The notes under the pieces are model-generated. The model was given only the letters and a program-made list of their open reading frames with translations, was not told the origin of the DNA and searched no databases. From Patiria pectinifera (lineage: Eukaryota > Echinodermata > Asteroidea > Valvatida > Asterinidae), in contig CM057149.1 in the NCBI GenBank assembly GCA_029964075.1, positions 38,150,900 to 38,214,899 of the forward strand: a stretch of DNA of 64,000 nt. The letters run 5' to 3'. The first letter of the stretch is position 1; every line of letters starts with the position of its first letter. This document shows positions 50,252 through 61,289 of the stretch, in pieces. The position numbers and the translations under genes were made by a program.

Positions 50252-50450
50252 TTGTGCAACCTGACCCCACTTCAGCGGTTGTGTACAAAGTCTATGGAGA
50301 GTCAGAACATTTTCTAAGTACACATTTCCTAACAAAATTGGAAATGTTTTTCAGTCCCAGATTCATGTCTTATTATTTTTGCAATGACTGACGACCTTCA
50401 TTGAGATGATATTTGAGGAAAAAAAGTGGCGTCAGGTTGCAACATTCTTT
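50252..50450. mobile_element. CTGACGCCAC-family inverted-repeat element, copy 3 (empty-site copy)
   Basis: It runs from ttgtgcaacctgaccccact to gtggcgtcaggttgcaacat. The interior matches 5387-5812 except that the 206-bp insert found there is absent, the sequence reading straight through aaatgtttttcagtccca. Confidence 0.65.
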
Positions 50451-50671
50451 CGGGTTTTTTTTTAGATTTTTTTTCATGATCCATTCCTAGACAAATGGTA
50501 GAGGAAAGGGGGGAGGGGGTGTTTAATCCAAAGTACCCCTACCCCGCCCCTGTTCATGCCATGGTATTGTAAATAAATGGAATATTAAAAAAACAATACT
50601 GACATCATTCACTTTTAATGTCATACATACAGATCTCTGTCACCAAAACAGTGCTTTGATAGTGATGCAAA

Positions 50672-52212
50672 ATGGGTAAGACGGCAAGAAAAGCAGCACC
50701 AGAGAAGCGTACTTCAGCCGACGCGCACCGACTGAAGCGTAACATCCAGAAAGGGAAGTCAACGGCCAAGCATAGAAAGCCGTCCAAGGAAGTGAAGAGG
50801 GGTGCTTCTGCGTTGCTTAAAGGTGATCAAGCGTTGCAAGCAGTGGGAAAGAGATCAAAACTGAAACTGCAAGAAGCAGTTCTCAACGAAAGTAAAGATG
50901 TAGTCATTCGCAAGAGGAGACATGGTTCCGGTACTTCATCTAAGAAAGGAAATTTGGAAGTTAAGACTAAGAAGACAAGAAAACAGACGCATGCTCACAA
51001 AGACCCCCTCTCAGGAAATGTTCCCGGGAAAGATGATCCGAACGCCTCTGCCGGATGTATCTGGGAGGTCAACCCTTCATCAAGCGACACAGAGTTGAAA
51101 GATTCTACTCCAACATCCCCAAAAGATCTCAAGAAGGCCACTGTTGCGGAGGTGTCTGCCAAGTCTGAGAAAACAGCAATTCATGATTCTCCATCCATCA
51201 CCGTCGTGGACCTAGGCACGGATTTCAGATCCGGCATTCGACAGACTGTAAGCCTCGCCCAAACAAAGAGAGGAAAACGGAAGAAGAACTGGGAATCGTT
51301 TCCAAGGTCCCACCAACGAGGAGATGACGTGCAACCTGAAACAAGAAAGTTATGGACTTCAATGGAAGACATCTTTGTGCAAGGAGACAAACATGAAAGT
51401 TTCACGTCTGAGGAAAAGCCAATGCAAAGTGTGTTCATCGTTGATCTTGGTGTTAACCAATCACGTGGCGATTGCAGTAACACTTCACCAAGTCTTAAAA
51501 AATCTTCAAAGAGCAGATTAAATGCCAAGCCGACATCTGAGATCGTTTCTGCCGAAGCGTCTGGGAAGGGTTTCAAATCCATCAGTAATGGTTTGAAGCA
51601 ACACAAAGATCAAATTCAAAAAGATGAAAAAGCTGTCCAAGACATAGGAAATGCTACATGTACCCCTAAGAAGGGAGTGGCAAAACGAAAAGAGAAAAGG
51701 ACATCTTCCAAGAAAGCTGTTAAGAAATTGAAAAGGGGGCATCGTCTTGAAAACAACTCTTCGAGCGAGGAAGATAATGAGGCAGGGGCTTCTTCCAGTC
51801 CCATGAAGGAAGCAACAAAGAGAAAGACAAAAGCAAAAGAGGAAATTTCTGAAGGAAGTCTGATGCAAAAGACAGCAAAATTGTCCAAGACAGAAACTGC
51901 TCAGAAAGAAGAAGAAAATGACCAACAAGACGGAGACAAACAAGATGGCGTTGTTCACAGTGATTCCAGTCACGGCCAGTCGGTTGCGAACAACCAACCA
52001 GGTACTGCCGAAAATTCACCGGATGCCATTCGTTTGGAACCAGCTTTTAATGCAACCACAGAGGATGCTGTTGACTTAGAAGATGACAATGGTCGATCTT
52101 CTGAGAGCCCCATGGATGAGAGAGAAGGTGACGATGATGCAAGTCCTGTCGATCAGCCCCTTGAAACGGAGATGCAGTTTACTGACAAAGTCCAAAACCA
52201 GCTGTCCTACAG
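50672..52212 (+). CDS. NOL9: NOL9 exon 1: long basic, low-complexity N-terminal region
   Basis: It encodes 513 residues starting MGKTARKAAPEKRTSADAHR. Many KKxK and RKxK clusters could serve as nuclear or nucleolar targeting signals. Acidic runs appear late (SSSEEDNEAGASSS, DEREGDDDASP). Two similar short segments SITVVDLGTDF and SVFIVDLGVNQ lie about 85 residues apart. No folded domain is recognised. It ends with donor GTAATT at 52213. Confidence 0.85.
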
Positions 52213-55200
52213 GTAATTTCAAGCATTTCTTTTTCCTCATAAAGATTTTTTTTTTTTAATATCTTCGTAGTTTATGATACACAAAATGTGCCACAGGTTA
52301 TATTATTTGATGAAAGTGGTTCAAGCTCTGTAGTTTTCAAAAGAAACGTTTCTCAGATTAATCTTAGTGTTCTTCTCCACAGAATCATCAAGCTTTTAAA
52401 AAGTGATCAATGCCTCCTGCTGCTGCCACACCCAAGCAAGTTTAGTTTCCATGGCCGAGCACTGGTCCGCGCCCTTCATGGCAGCGTCACAGTTCTCGGT
52501 TTTCCAATCTCAGCCGACGCGGACCCCACCTTTTACCCGCTGTATTCCCCAAGTAGCTCTTGCGCACTCTGCTTGGAGACGATGCCAGGTTGCCTTGGCA
52601 ACATGGGTGAGACTTCATCCCGGAGCCTAACGGAGAGTCTTGAGGCATTCTTGGGAGCAGAAGACGAAACGACGGTAGCTTCAAGTCTTCAGGGTCTGGA
52701 GGAGTTTACAATCGCCCTCATCCTCAAGAAAACGCCAGAGGACCACGTCGTTGCATACGTGGAAAGCTTTCCTGGATTTGGGAATCTGTTCAGTAGTCCG
52801 GAACCCAAAGAGGTACAGTTTACAGTTACTTGACATAAGATTTTGCAAGTTGTCAAAACAGGGTCGTTTGAAGTTGTTTGTGGAGTGCCACCACTACCTC
52901 AGGGCTCATAGCTCAAGAACTTTCATTAGACCAGAAGTTTTGAAAAACAGTTGTTCCAAAAAGGGAAGGACACGTTTTAATTTTAAAGTGTAAAAATAAA
53001 CAACAGAGGGTGTTATTTTTATATCATATTCACGTAATTAAGTTTGTCACTTCTATTTCTCGTAACCTCAGTACACCCAGCCAGACGAATCTTGGAGCTC
53101 CAATCTTTCAGCAGCTGCAGCCGTGGGGATTCAACCCACCGCCCTCAACACTCCCGGCACAGTGTTTAGCACCCTCCTTGGCTACCAGACTGTTACCCAG
53201 TCATTAAACGCCTGGCATCGTGCCAGTCATTTCCCCACAGTGGTGCTGGTTTGTGGCTGGAAGAACACGGGAAAGTCAACCCTCTGCCGCTACCTTACAA
53301 ATTCAGTCCTCTCCAGGTATTGTTGATTCAAAGCTTGAAACTCGTCTTTTGTATATTAATTCTTCAATATCCTTCAAAAACCCTCCAAAATCCTTCAAAA
53401 TCTACTCTAAAAATTTTGGAGGCTTTTGAAGGATGAGGGAAGGTAGAGCCAAGTCACTGTTACTTTACAAAGAAATCAGTTTAAGTTCAAAGAGTTTTCC
53501 ATTGGTTTTCTGCACAATTTTTTTTTTCAGGATTCACAAAGCTTCCTGGCAAAAACATTTCCTGGAACATTTGCGTTGGGTTTGCATTGTTGCTGGGTAC
53601 CTTATGAAATCCTCTCAAATCCAATACAGGGTAGGAAGTTAAGTTTTGATGGCTGAGCTCTAACTTCTTAACCCTAGCCCTCCTCGATCCTCCGAAATCC
53701 TCTGGGCAGTTTTGAAGGATTTTGAAGGATTGAGGCTGTATGGTAAAAAAAATGTCGGTTGATTTTTAATGTTGCAGAGTGTCGAGTTCGTAGACTGTAC
53801 GTACCCTGCATTGTTTATGTCCAGCCATGCATGATTTGAGTCCTGCCTTATGCTCAATATCATCAGCACTGCTTTTGAATATCATCGGCACTGCCTAAAC
53901 CCATTAACAGTGATTGTTGGAGGATTTTGAAGGATTGAGGCAATGGTCACCCCTCTACTCAACAAATTCAAGAAATAACGGATGATTTTGAAAGATTGAG
54001 GTTGAATCCAATATTGAACATGGAGGCAATTGGAGGATTTTGCAGGATTGAGGATGGTTCCTATCTATAAAGGGCCTAGGGGGTAACTACGAGATCATCT
54101 GAAACCGCTTGTTGGATTATGAAAAATCTGTGAAACACCCTAGGAGAAAATCTGCTCAAGTATGAATGACACACTTGAGATTTTGTCAGTTACACGTGTT
54201 GATGTCTGTTATGATAAATTTCTGTCAACTTTTTGTTTTGTTCTGCATTTTTCAGTGAGGAAAGTGTTTGCTATCTGGAATGCGACATGGCACAGACGGA
54301 GTTCACAGCACCGGGCATACTGTCACTTCAGTGCATCTCACAACCGTTACTAGGTACACATCAATGTTAGCTAGCATTCAAATAGACTGAGCCATTAATT
54401 AACCCTCCTATGCAACTTCCATTTAAAATCAAGCAAGTGACTGTTTTCAACAGTTAAGAATTCCCAGCCCACATAAAGCAGGATTGACTGGCTGGGACTG
54501 TTAAAGTAACTTGATACAGCTGTGCTTTGACTCCAGGCGCATGATAAAACAGCTGTGCGTACAACTTGCCTGCTTTGTCTGTTGACCCAATTTGACTATC
54601 ACAGTGCTTGCTTGACATGTGATCTGACTGCTGGTGACTAGCCTTTGTTAAAAGTATAGCAGGGGAAGTGGAAGTGAAATTTGACTGTGACTGTTTAAAT
54701 AGCAGGAGGGTTAAGAATTCATAAGATGATTTTGCATTGGTGTAATGTAAATCAATATTAGGTTTGGCCCTTCACCGACGTATCAACACTGTATACTCAG
54801 TGTGTTGCCTCCTGAGTGAATCTTGGAAAAATTCACTGGGGTGGGACTCAAACCCACGACCTCCTACTTTCTAGTGCAGATGTCTTACCACTCGACCACC
54901 GAGCTAACGGGATCGGTTGGCTGGTTCGAATGTGATGTACACGTAGCAGCGGGTATCGCAATTTAGCTATTCAAAAGATGAATTTACGTCAGTGAAGGGC
55001 AAAACCTAAATATTGAGGATGGTTAATCCCTGCCCTATGATGTTTTCACCAATCACAGCCATGATTCATGTCCCACATGTGTGCACAAAGCTCCAACATG
55101 CGCGTATGTGTGCATGACGCAGGCAACTGGAACATGCAGTGTGGCATTGGAGGGATGCTTGTGTTGTTGCTCATGTGTGCGGTGGGCGTGGCTGAACAGA

Positions 55201-58200
55201 TCAGCCCATGTGTGCAGTGGGCGGGGCTGAACAGATCAGTCTATCACACATGGACCAATGGGAAGCCACTACATCCCATTCTCAGGCGTATGTTACTAGA
55301 TAATGAAAGGTTTGCGGAAACACCATGTGCGAATAATTTCTCAACTAAGAGAATGGTTTTGAAAAGAACCAGAGGTATAAACTCGACGTTCCGGTCAGTA
55401 TGCTCTGACCGTCTTCAGGAGAGTGCCTAAACTCTAAGAAAGGAAATAAGGAAATCGATGAAGTGTGAAGTTGCATCCTGTGTAGATGCCAAGTAGCTGG
55501 AATCCTAGAGCAAGCTTGGTGCCCACTGTATGTTACTGTTTGCTGTAGCCAATTGATTGACCTATCGCCGTTTGCGAGTTAGCCATGCCCCTTAGAGAAC
55601 CCTATGGAAATTTGTACGTATAGTTTTGTTTGTCTTAGATTTTGCACGATCCGCGTCCATTTGTATATCATGATATCGGACAATATTTCACAAGCTGCTT
55701 TGGCGATAGGTCAATTCAGACTTGGCCTTAGTTTTTCAGAAATTGGAAAGTATTTGCAAACTGTTTTACTTTGGAAAAGGGTACGTAACATTTTGCAACT
55801 GAACTCTCAATTTTGGTTTTGAAATGCAGGTCCGCCGTTCACACACTCCAGAAAAGCCGAAAAGTAAGTAATTTAGTGCATGCAGTGACCGTAAAAAAAA
55901 TTCTTAAAATGGCACCCCTCCCCCCCAAAAAAATTAACTTCATTACTTTTTAATGGTTTATATCAAGTTGTGGCAAAACACCGGTGACGTTTCATATGTG
56001 TTTGTGACTGTGATTTTATTTGAAGACCCTACCCAATTTTCGGCCTTTATTTTTTGTTTTTGCAGAGTGTTGTGTCATCAGTGTGTTCTTCAAAATCCTC
56101 TCCTTGTTTATCTTTGCAGGATGTGTTTCTATGGCGACGTGAATGTCCGTGGCGATCCTGAGTCCTATCTTCAGATGATCAAATATTTGTTCCAGCAGTA
56201 CCAGACTAGACATGCAGACAAGCCACTCATTATCAACACCATGGGGTGGATGCAAGGTACCAGACTATAATTCTATGCACAAAGTAGCCACTCTTTAAGT
56301 TTGTCGTGTTGGTGCAACAAGGTCGTATCACCTAAAATAGCATTTAAGGAAAACGCGAGTTTTAGAAAGTTAAAAGGTTGTATCTCGCTTAAATTAACCC
56401 ATATGTACACATGGATGTCGAGATACGATGTTGTTGCATGGAGCGTATTTGCTCGAGATTCAAGTTTCTTGCAGAATGGAGTTACCACCTTGTTTCACTG
56501 ACAAGACGAGTTGCACTTCCCAAAATCTCTGTGTTTGACCTAGATCTAATGCAGATATTTTTGAGCCCCTTTTACACTGGCAAGAATCCAACACAGCTTC
56601 TACATGGGTCTGGTTCTCCACTTGAGTAAAATCTAACCCTTGTTGAACCAGCGTTGACAGGCTCTAGCTACTTTGGTGGAAAATTCTAAAATCTACAGCT
56701 GACCGTTGAACACACTGTTGGCAGCGCAAATGGAGTGCCTTGCCTCCTCGTGTTGGATGAGACCGGTTCTGCTTATGGTGGACCCATGTTGAATCCAACA
56801 TGTTTGGTGAGACTGTAGTGTGAACAGGACAACAGAGAAAGTTGGGAGGAATGCTCACAACCTGAGCGATGTAGTCGAGTCCATCACAAGTCTTTGCAAG
56901 TCCATCACAAGTCGGGTTATCCAGTCCAAGTCAACTCACAAGCTATTCAAATGAACTGTGATGGACTAATTCATAAGATGACATTTTGTGTCGGGGTGAT
57001 GTAAATTTAATATAAGGTCTTGCTCTTCACCGACGTGTAAATGCTGTATACTCAGTGTGTTACCTCCTCAGTGAAAGTGAGAAACAATCACTTGGGAGGG
57101 AGTCCAACCCACGACCTCCTGCTTTGTAGTGCAGACGTCTTACCACCCGACCACCGAGCTAACGGGATCGGTTGGCTGGTTCGAATCTGATATTTTTTTC
57201 TCATTTTCACTCGGGGGGGTAACACACCGAGTATACAGTGTTTATATATCATTAAGACGTTTGCACTAGAAAGCAGGAGGTCGTGGGTTCGAGTTCTAAC
57301 CGAGTGATTTTTTTCTCACTTTCTCTCTGGGGTAACACACTGAGTATACAGTGTTTATACGTTAGTTAAGGGCAAAAGCTAATCTTGAATTGTAATGTAC
57401 TTGTGATGGACTTGTGATGGACTTGTGACAGATTTGTGATGGACTTGTGATGGTCTGTGATGGACTTGTGATGGACTTGTGACAGATTTGTGACAGATTT
57501 GTGATGGTCTTGCAACACCTGTTACAATTTTCTATCAAATCACTCACTTAGGCCTCGGACTTCAGTTGCTGATTGACATCATCCACATCACCCGGCCGAC
57601 TCACATCGTCCAGCTGTGGTCTCGCATCCAGCCCCGCCTCATCCAACGACTGACTCCAGAGTTTCTTGAGCAGACTGAGGGCTGGTGGCACCGACCGGCT
57701 GATGACGGGAGTGATGGGAATGCCGAGGGCAGAGACGGGGCACTCTGTCCCGATATACTGGAGGTTGATGTGCCAAGTGTTGGTGACCAGGCAGGGTAAG
57801 TGGATGGAACAGAATTGAGGGGGCTCGAGGGAGCTGGTTAAAGTTACTCAAGAATTTTAAATGTTTATGTTCTAATTTAACCCCCCCCCCCCAAAAAAAA
57901 GCCTCAGGGGTGTGAAATCTCCGCTATTTAGCGGATTTCCGCTTTTTTGTTCAGCGTGCCACATTTTGTTTTCCGCTTTTTTTCTTCCGATGGTCCAGAT
58001 TTCCCCCGCTTTTTCTCCCGCGCGGAAGCATTGATTTTATTTCCGTTTATTTTATTTTCCGCCGCCGCCGAATGCACGCGATCCGCTCTCTACAACATAC
58101 ACGTAGCTCTGGGATGGGGTGCGTGCAAGCGAGTATTCAATGTACATGTAGATGTACATGTACATGTACATGTACATTATACATACGTAGTATGTGTGTA

Positions 58201-61200
58201 CTATACGATGCCATGTGCATGCATTTTTCAGCTCGAAGCCGTGTGTGTACACAACGTGTAAACAGCATCCGGGGAACCAACAGTCATTGCGCTGTGATTG
58301 GCTGCAGATAAATATGAATATTCACACATACGCCATGAAGCTCGTTGGGACTCTTTGCGGCCATTCTTGTGTCTATGCATGTAGTGACACGCGATGATCT
58401 CCACAATAACTCGCTGTAAACATCGTCTTGTTGCAAATATAAAGCCTTGAAATAAGACTATTAAATTGTCGCCGTGCCGCGCCGTAGAGGGCATCATGCG
58501 GGGCAAAGTTCATGTGTGCATTATCCTGCTGCGTATTCCGCTGCATATATATACAGTACATCAGTGTGTCATTTCAGATGTTTCGAACGTATTTTTACAT
58601 TATTAATTCCGCAAGATGTTAGTGCAACACAAATGTGTTATTATCCAAAGAGGTTTGGAGTTTGATACGGACATTGACAAGACCGATCCTCAGGTTACGA
58701 ATCCATGGAAATGGATTTGGATGGAACACATGGTTAATGGGCAGAGATTAGGCGACTTGATCAGAAGCCGGGACACGCGATGACGATGTGTATCATCTGT
58801 AGTAAGGAGTTAAAATTTGGAAAACGCGGTCGAACTTCCCAGTTTTCTTATACAAGTTTGCCATTTAGGCAGTTTCAAGCCAATATGAAGGAAAGGTTAA
58901 CTTAAAAACGTGCATAAATTGCAAAACATTTTCGACCAATAGTTGGCCCAGGCATGCCAGGAGGCTTTAAAATGCACCACAGAGCATCTACATTTCAAAA
59001 AATTTTCGGGGCCCTTGGGCGGGCCCCAGACCCCACGCCGTAAGGGCTTCGCGCTTCCCGCTCGCAGGTTCGGTTATTTACAGGTTCAGCTATTTTCAGC
59101 TATTTTTTTGGGACTCCACTCACACCCCTGAAGCCTGTTCTTTGCTGGTCCCAGAGGGCCAGCCTAATGTCCTGTATGTACCTATCTCACTGACTGACTG
59201 ACTTATTGTCACTTGACTGAGATCAGCTTTACTAGGCTAGTTGGCCTAGTTTTTTTTTTTTTCAATTTTCGTCACGTCAGTGCAACAAGGTCGTAATTCC
59301 ATTCTGCAACAAAGTTGTATCTCGCACGAATACGCCCCCTACAACAAGGTCGTTTCTCGACGTCCATTAACTATGTGTGTACATCTGGGTTATTTTAAAT
59401 GAGATACGACCTTTTGGCATTCTGAAACTTTCGTTTCACATACGGCCCATTTTAGGAGATACGACCTGTTGCACGGACATGACATTTTGTGTATCTGCAA
59501 CCCTCTAAAAAATTTTATTGTTTTTGGTTGCTTTTGCATCATCAACACATAAAAATATGTGCCTAAATTATTGTTGAGTTGCAAATAATTCAAAATCTGA
59601 AAAGTAATTATTCCAAAACTAAATGTGGATGGACTTTTCATTTGATATCTCATTCAAAATTGAATACATTTTGTATTGCTAGAAAAATAAGAGTTAAAAA
59701 AAAATTGCTTATTGCTAGTGCTTATTGTTAAAGCTGTAAGCACATAATGGTTATCATTAACACAGATTTCTGTGGTTAGAAGAGATTTCTGGGTCTCAAT
59801 AGCACTAAAGTAATCGTACGAAATTTTTCCATCCAAAATTTCAGCACCAAGTTCAAGGCTTCGGACCACCGGACCATGGCCCTGCTGGTTTGTTTGAGCA
59901 AACTACAGCCCTCGCCGATGTCCCCTGCACCAGTTGCCCTGTCATCTCTGACCCCATTGGTGTTGCCGTGGAAATCTGTTGCTGTGCATGTGACCAATGG
60001 CCACGTCTCGCCAAGGCATGTCATGTATGCACTGAACGGGTGCATTGTGGGATTGTGCTGTGCTGATCCATCTTTGGTAAGTCTATGTAAACAGTCTGTC
60101 CCCTCATCTAAGGAATGATAAACAATGATTTCTTCAGCACATAAGTGTGCTGATTATGTCTTTAAGAACTTCACAGAATTTAGTGTCAAGCACAACCTGT
60201 TTGAATTCAAAATGCTTGGACATAAAAAGAGTTTTCTTTCATGTTTTTTTCCTCCACAGATGAGGTCTTTTTCTCCAGATCTCCCGAGAGTGTTTGACTC
60301 AACCCCTGTGTGTAACTGTCTTGGATTAGGTAATGTCACTCAGCAGCTTAATATTTGTCCCACCAATGCCTACCATCCTCCTTCAGAAATACTCTAGCAG
60401 CCACGTTTCTTCTTTTAACAAAACCAGTCCATTCCTTAACATGCCTTGATGTGGTCCTATTAGATTTGAGTAAAAGTAATCTATGATGGACTAACTTACA
60501 CCAGGAACAATATTCCCTTATGATGTCCATGGAGCTATAGCTCCATGTTATGTCTGACAAAAGTGTGTTTAGTACAACTCATTCTCACTTAATAACAAAG
60601 ATATGTCCAGCCCTTTTTAGCTTGGATCAATGCCAGCCGGCCCAGCCTGGCTGACTGGGATGGAAAGTCTGGCTAGACCCAATCAGACCCAGCCCTGCCC
60701 AGTTACCCCAGCCCTGCCCAGCCCTGCCCCGCCCATCTGAGTCGAGCTGTGCCCCACCTAGACCCAGCCCAGCCATGCAGCCTAGCATCAGTATCTGGCT
60801 AACTTGTTCTTGATTACATCGCCTTTCTGAAATGTTCAGGTATCATCAGAGGAATCGACCCTGTTCAGAAACTCTTCTACGTCCTGACAGGAGTGTCCCA
60901 GGATGCATTGCAAGAGGTCAACACACTTCTCAAGGGGTCACTCACCCTGCCTCAACCACTTTTGACACAGGTAAGGTTGGAAACAGAAACATTGAATCAT
61001 AAACCAGCAAACTATAATGATAGTGTTGCAGTCAATTTCATCACAAGTAAGTCACAGGTCACTTGATACTGACTTGCGATTAACATGTGACTGACATGTG
61101 ATTGACATGTGATTGACATGTGATTACTTTGTGATTAAATGGATTTCAACTCTGTCTTCCTTATTTCATCCTCTTTCCCAGGGTCATTGTGTCAAAGATG

Positions 61201-61289
61201 TTCCATACCTCTCTCGTGAGTTCTCATCAGTAGTCATTGGTTCTAGTGCAATCAAAGTACGTCGGAATATCAAGCAACGAGGGCGGTAA
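50672..61289 (+). CDS. NOL9: NOL9/GRC3 polynucleotide 5'-hydroxyl kinase
   Basis: Eleven exons (50672-52212, 52383-52812, 53072-53316, 54256-54353, 55830-55863, 56120-56256, 57552-57795, 59845-60076, 60260-60329, 60840-60970, 61182-61289) encode 1089 residues. The family phosphorylates the 5'-OH end of cleaved pre-rRNA in ITS2 processing, with LAS1L, in the nucleolus. Visible: Walker A GWKNTGKST (719-727), LECDMAQTEF (746-755), PLIINTMGWMQG, and the C-terminal domain words VTNGHVSPRHVMYALNG and STPVCNCLGLG. Exon 1 encodes about 500 residues of Lys/Ser/Glu-rich, probably disordered sequence. Human NOL9 has 702 residues, so this extension is unusually long. Exon 2 acceptor: the only pyrimidine-rich AG fitting the phase is at 52381-52382, although the frame is open upstream to 52288. 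The usual DxGQ motif reads DMAQ here. The start ATG at 50672 opens the long exon. Confidence 0.93.
53072..53316 (+). CDS. NOL9: NOL9 exon 3: Walker A (P-loop) exon
   Basis: It encodes residues 658-738, including FPTVVLVCGWKNTGKSTLCR, the ATP-binding P-loop of the GRC3/CLP1 kinase family. The acceptor cctcag and donor GTATTG fit; it ends in phase 2. Confidence 0.93.
53668..54085. repeat. GGATTTTGAAGGATTGAGG family element, copy 4
   Basis: About 418 bp in NOL9 intron 3, the best-preserved copy. It runs from ttaaccctagccctcctcg to gggcctagggggtaact. Internal words such as ttttgaaggattgaggc occur at least five times. A short relict of the same words lies at 53360-53440. Confidence 0.65.
54752..55016. 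mobile_element. 265-bp TIR element with a tRNA-Ser-like module
   Basis: The ends are tcaatattaggtttggccct and the complement of agggcaaaacctaaatattga, paired over about 31 bp to the words caccgacgta / tacgtcagtg. The centre (54835-54905, minus strand) holds gtggtcgagtggtaagacat, the loop word ctagaaa and the B-box-like gggtttgagtcccacc. It lies in NOL9 intron 4. Confidence 0.7.
55556..55715. mobile_element. MITE with TTGACCTATCGCC ends, copy 2
   Basis: The ends attgacctatcgcc and ggcgataggtcaat are perfect inverted repeats of 14 bp. It aligns with 32653-32825. It lies in NOL9 intron 4 just before exon 5. Confidence 0.75.
56312..56438. mobile_element. Element with GTGCAACAAGGTCGTA ends, copy 1
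   Basis: The left end gtgcaacaaggtcgtatcac and the right end gagatacgatgttgttgca are imperfect inverted repeats. It is related to 59271-59483. It lies in NOL9 intron 6. Confidence 0.55.
56871..57520. repeat. ACTTGTGAT-family repeat interrupted by a TIR element
   Basis: The left part (gtagtcgagtccatcacaag to gaactgtgatggact) resembles the MITE at 10374. The right part (57400-57510) is an array of about ten ggacttgtgat and gacagatttgt units. Between them sits the TIR element at 57007-57388. It lies in NOL9 intron 6. Confidence 0.6.
57007..57388. mobile_element. TIR element with two inverted tRNA-Ser-like modules
   Basis: The ends (ttaatataaggtcttgctct; complement of agggcaaaagctaatcttga) match the element at 54752-55016. 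The inverted match continues through ctgtatactcagtgtgttac. Two tRNA-like modules face each other: one on the minus strand at about 57090-57165, one on the plus strand at about 57255-57300 (cactagaaagcaggaggtcg, gggttcgagttc). Confidence 0.65.
57905..59130. mobile_element. 1.2-kb element with CAGGGGTGTG ends and 6-bp target duplication
   Basis: AAGCCT flanks the element at 57899-57904 and 59131-59136. The ends are caggggtgtgaaatc and the complement of actcacacccctg, as in the 182-bp element at 32883-33064. The interior includes a tgtaca microsatellite at about 58140-58180 and several short frames, but no recognisable transposase. It lies in NOL9 intron 7. hAT relationship is inferred from the ends. 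Confidence 0.75.
59146..59225. repeat. Dispersed ctgactgactgac repeat, partial copy
   Basis: It begins tgctggtcccagagggccag and has the core atctcactgactgactgac, matching 12212-12306. It directly follows the 1.2-kb element. Confidence 0.5.
59271..59483. mobile_element. Element with GTGCAACAAGGTCGTA ends, copy 2
   Basis: The left end gtcacgtcagtgcaacaagg and the right end acctgttgcacggacatgac are inverted copies over about 25 bp. Further internal copies of caacaaggtcgt occur. It lies in NOL9 intron 7. Confidence 0.65.
60650..60780. repeat. CCAGCCCTGCC simple repeat
   Basis: A degenerate GC-rich tandem array of cccagccctgcc units in NOL9 intron 9, ending about 60 bp before exon 10. Confidence 0.65.
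61018..61135. repeat. Small ACTTGTGAT / ACATGTGAT repeat tract
   Basis: It starts with inverse words (catcacaagtaagtcacag) and continues with four tgacatgtgat units. It lies in NOL9 intron 10 and has the same layout as the longer arrays at 35290 and 57400. Confidence 0.55.

Larger units (their letters stand above)
48860..50671. promoter_or_regulatory. Divergent intergenic region between TBK1 and NOL9
   Basis: A 1.8-kb spacer between two divergent start codons, expected to hold both promoters. On the minus strand ttgcag|tgcagatc near 48890 could be an acceptor for TBK1 exon 1 after a 5' UTR intron. A 113-bp-period duplication lies at 49101-49310. A CTGACGCCAC-family element occupies 50252-50450. 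I saw no recognisable immune-response motif. Confidence 0.35.

Noticed and set aside
51518-52019. Long minus-strand frames opposite NOL9 exon 1
   Set aside because: Antisense shadows of the lysine- and glutamate-rich coding exon; the Phe/Leu-rich translation follows from AAG/GAA codons.
52288-52382. Including 52288-52382 in NOL9 exon 2
   Set aside because: The frame is open, but the AG at 52297-52298 gives the wrong phase from exon 1. The pyrimidine-rich AG at 52381-52382 fits both phase and consensus; a minor upstream site cannot be excluded.
55068-55430. 120-residue plus-strand open frame in NOL9 intron 4
   Set aside because: Part of it is a local direct duplication (gtggctgaacagatcag words), it lies between repeats, and no family motif is seen.
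30686-61289. TBK1 and NOL9 as a functional immune gene cluster
   Set aside because: They are adjacent and divergent, but the known roles are unrelated (signalling kinase versus rRNA processing); adjacency alone does not support a joint system.
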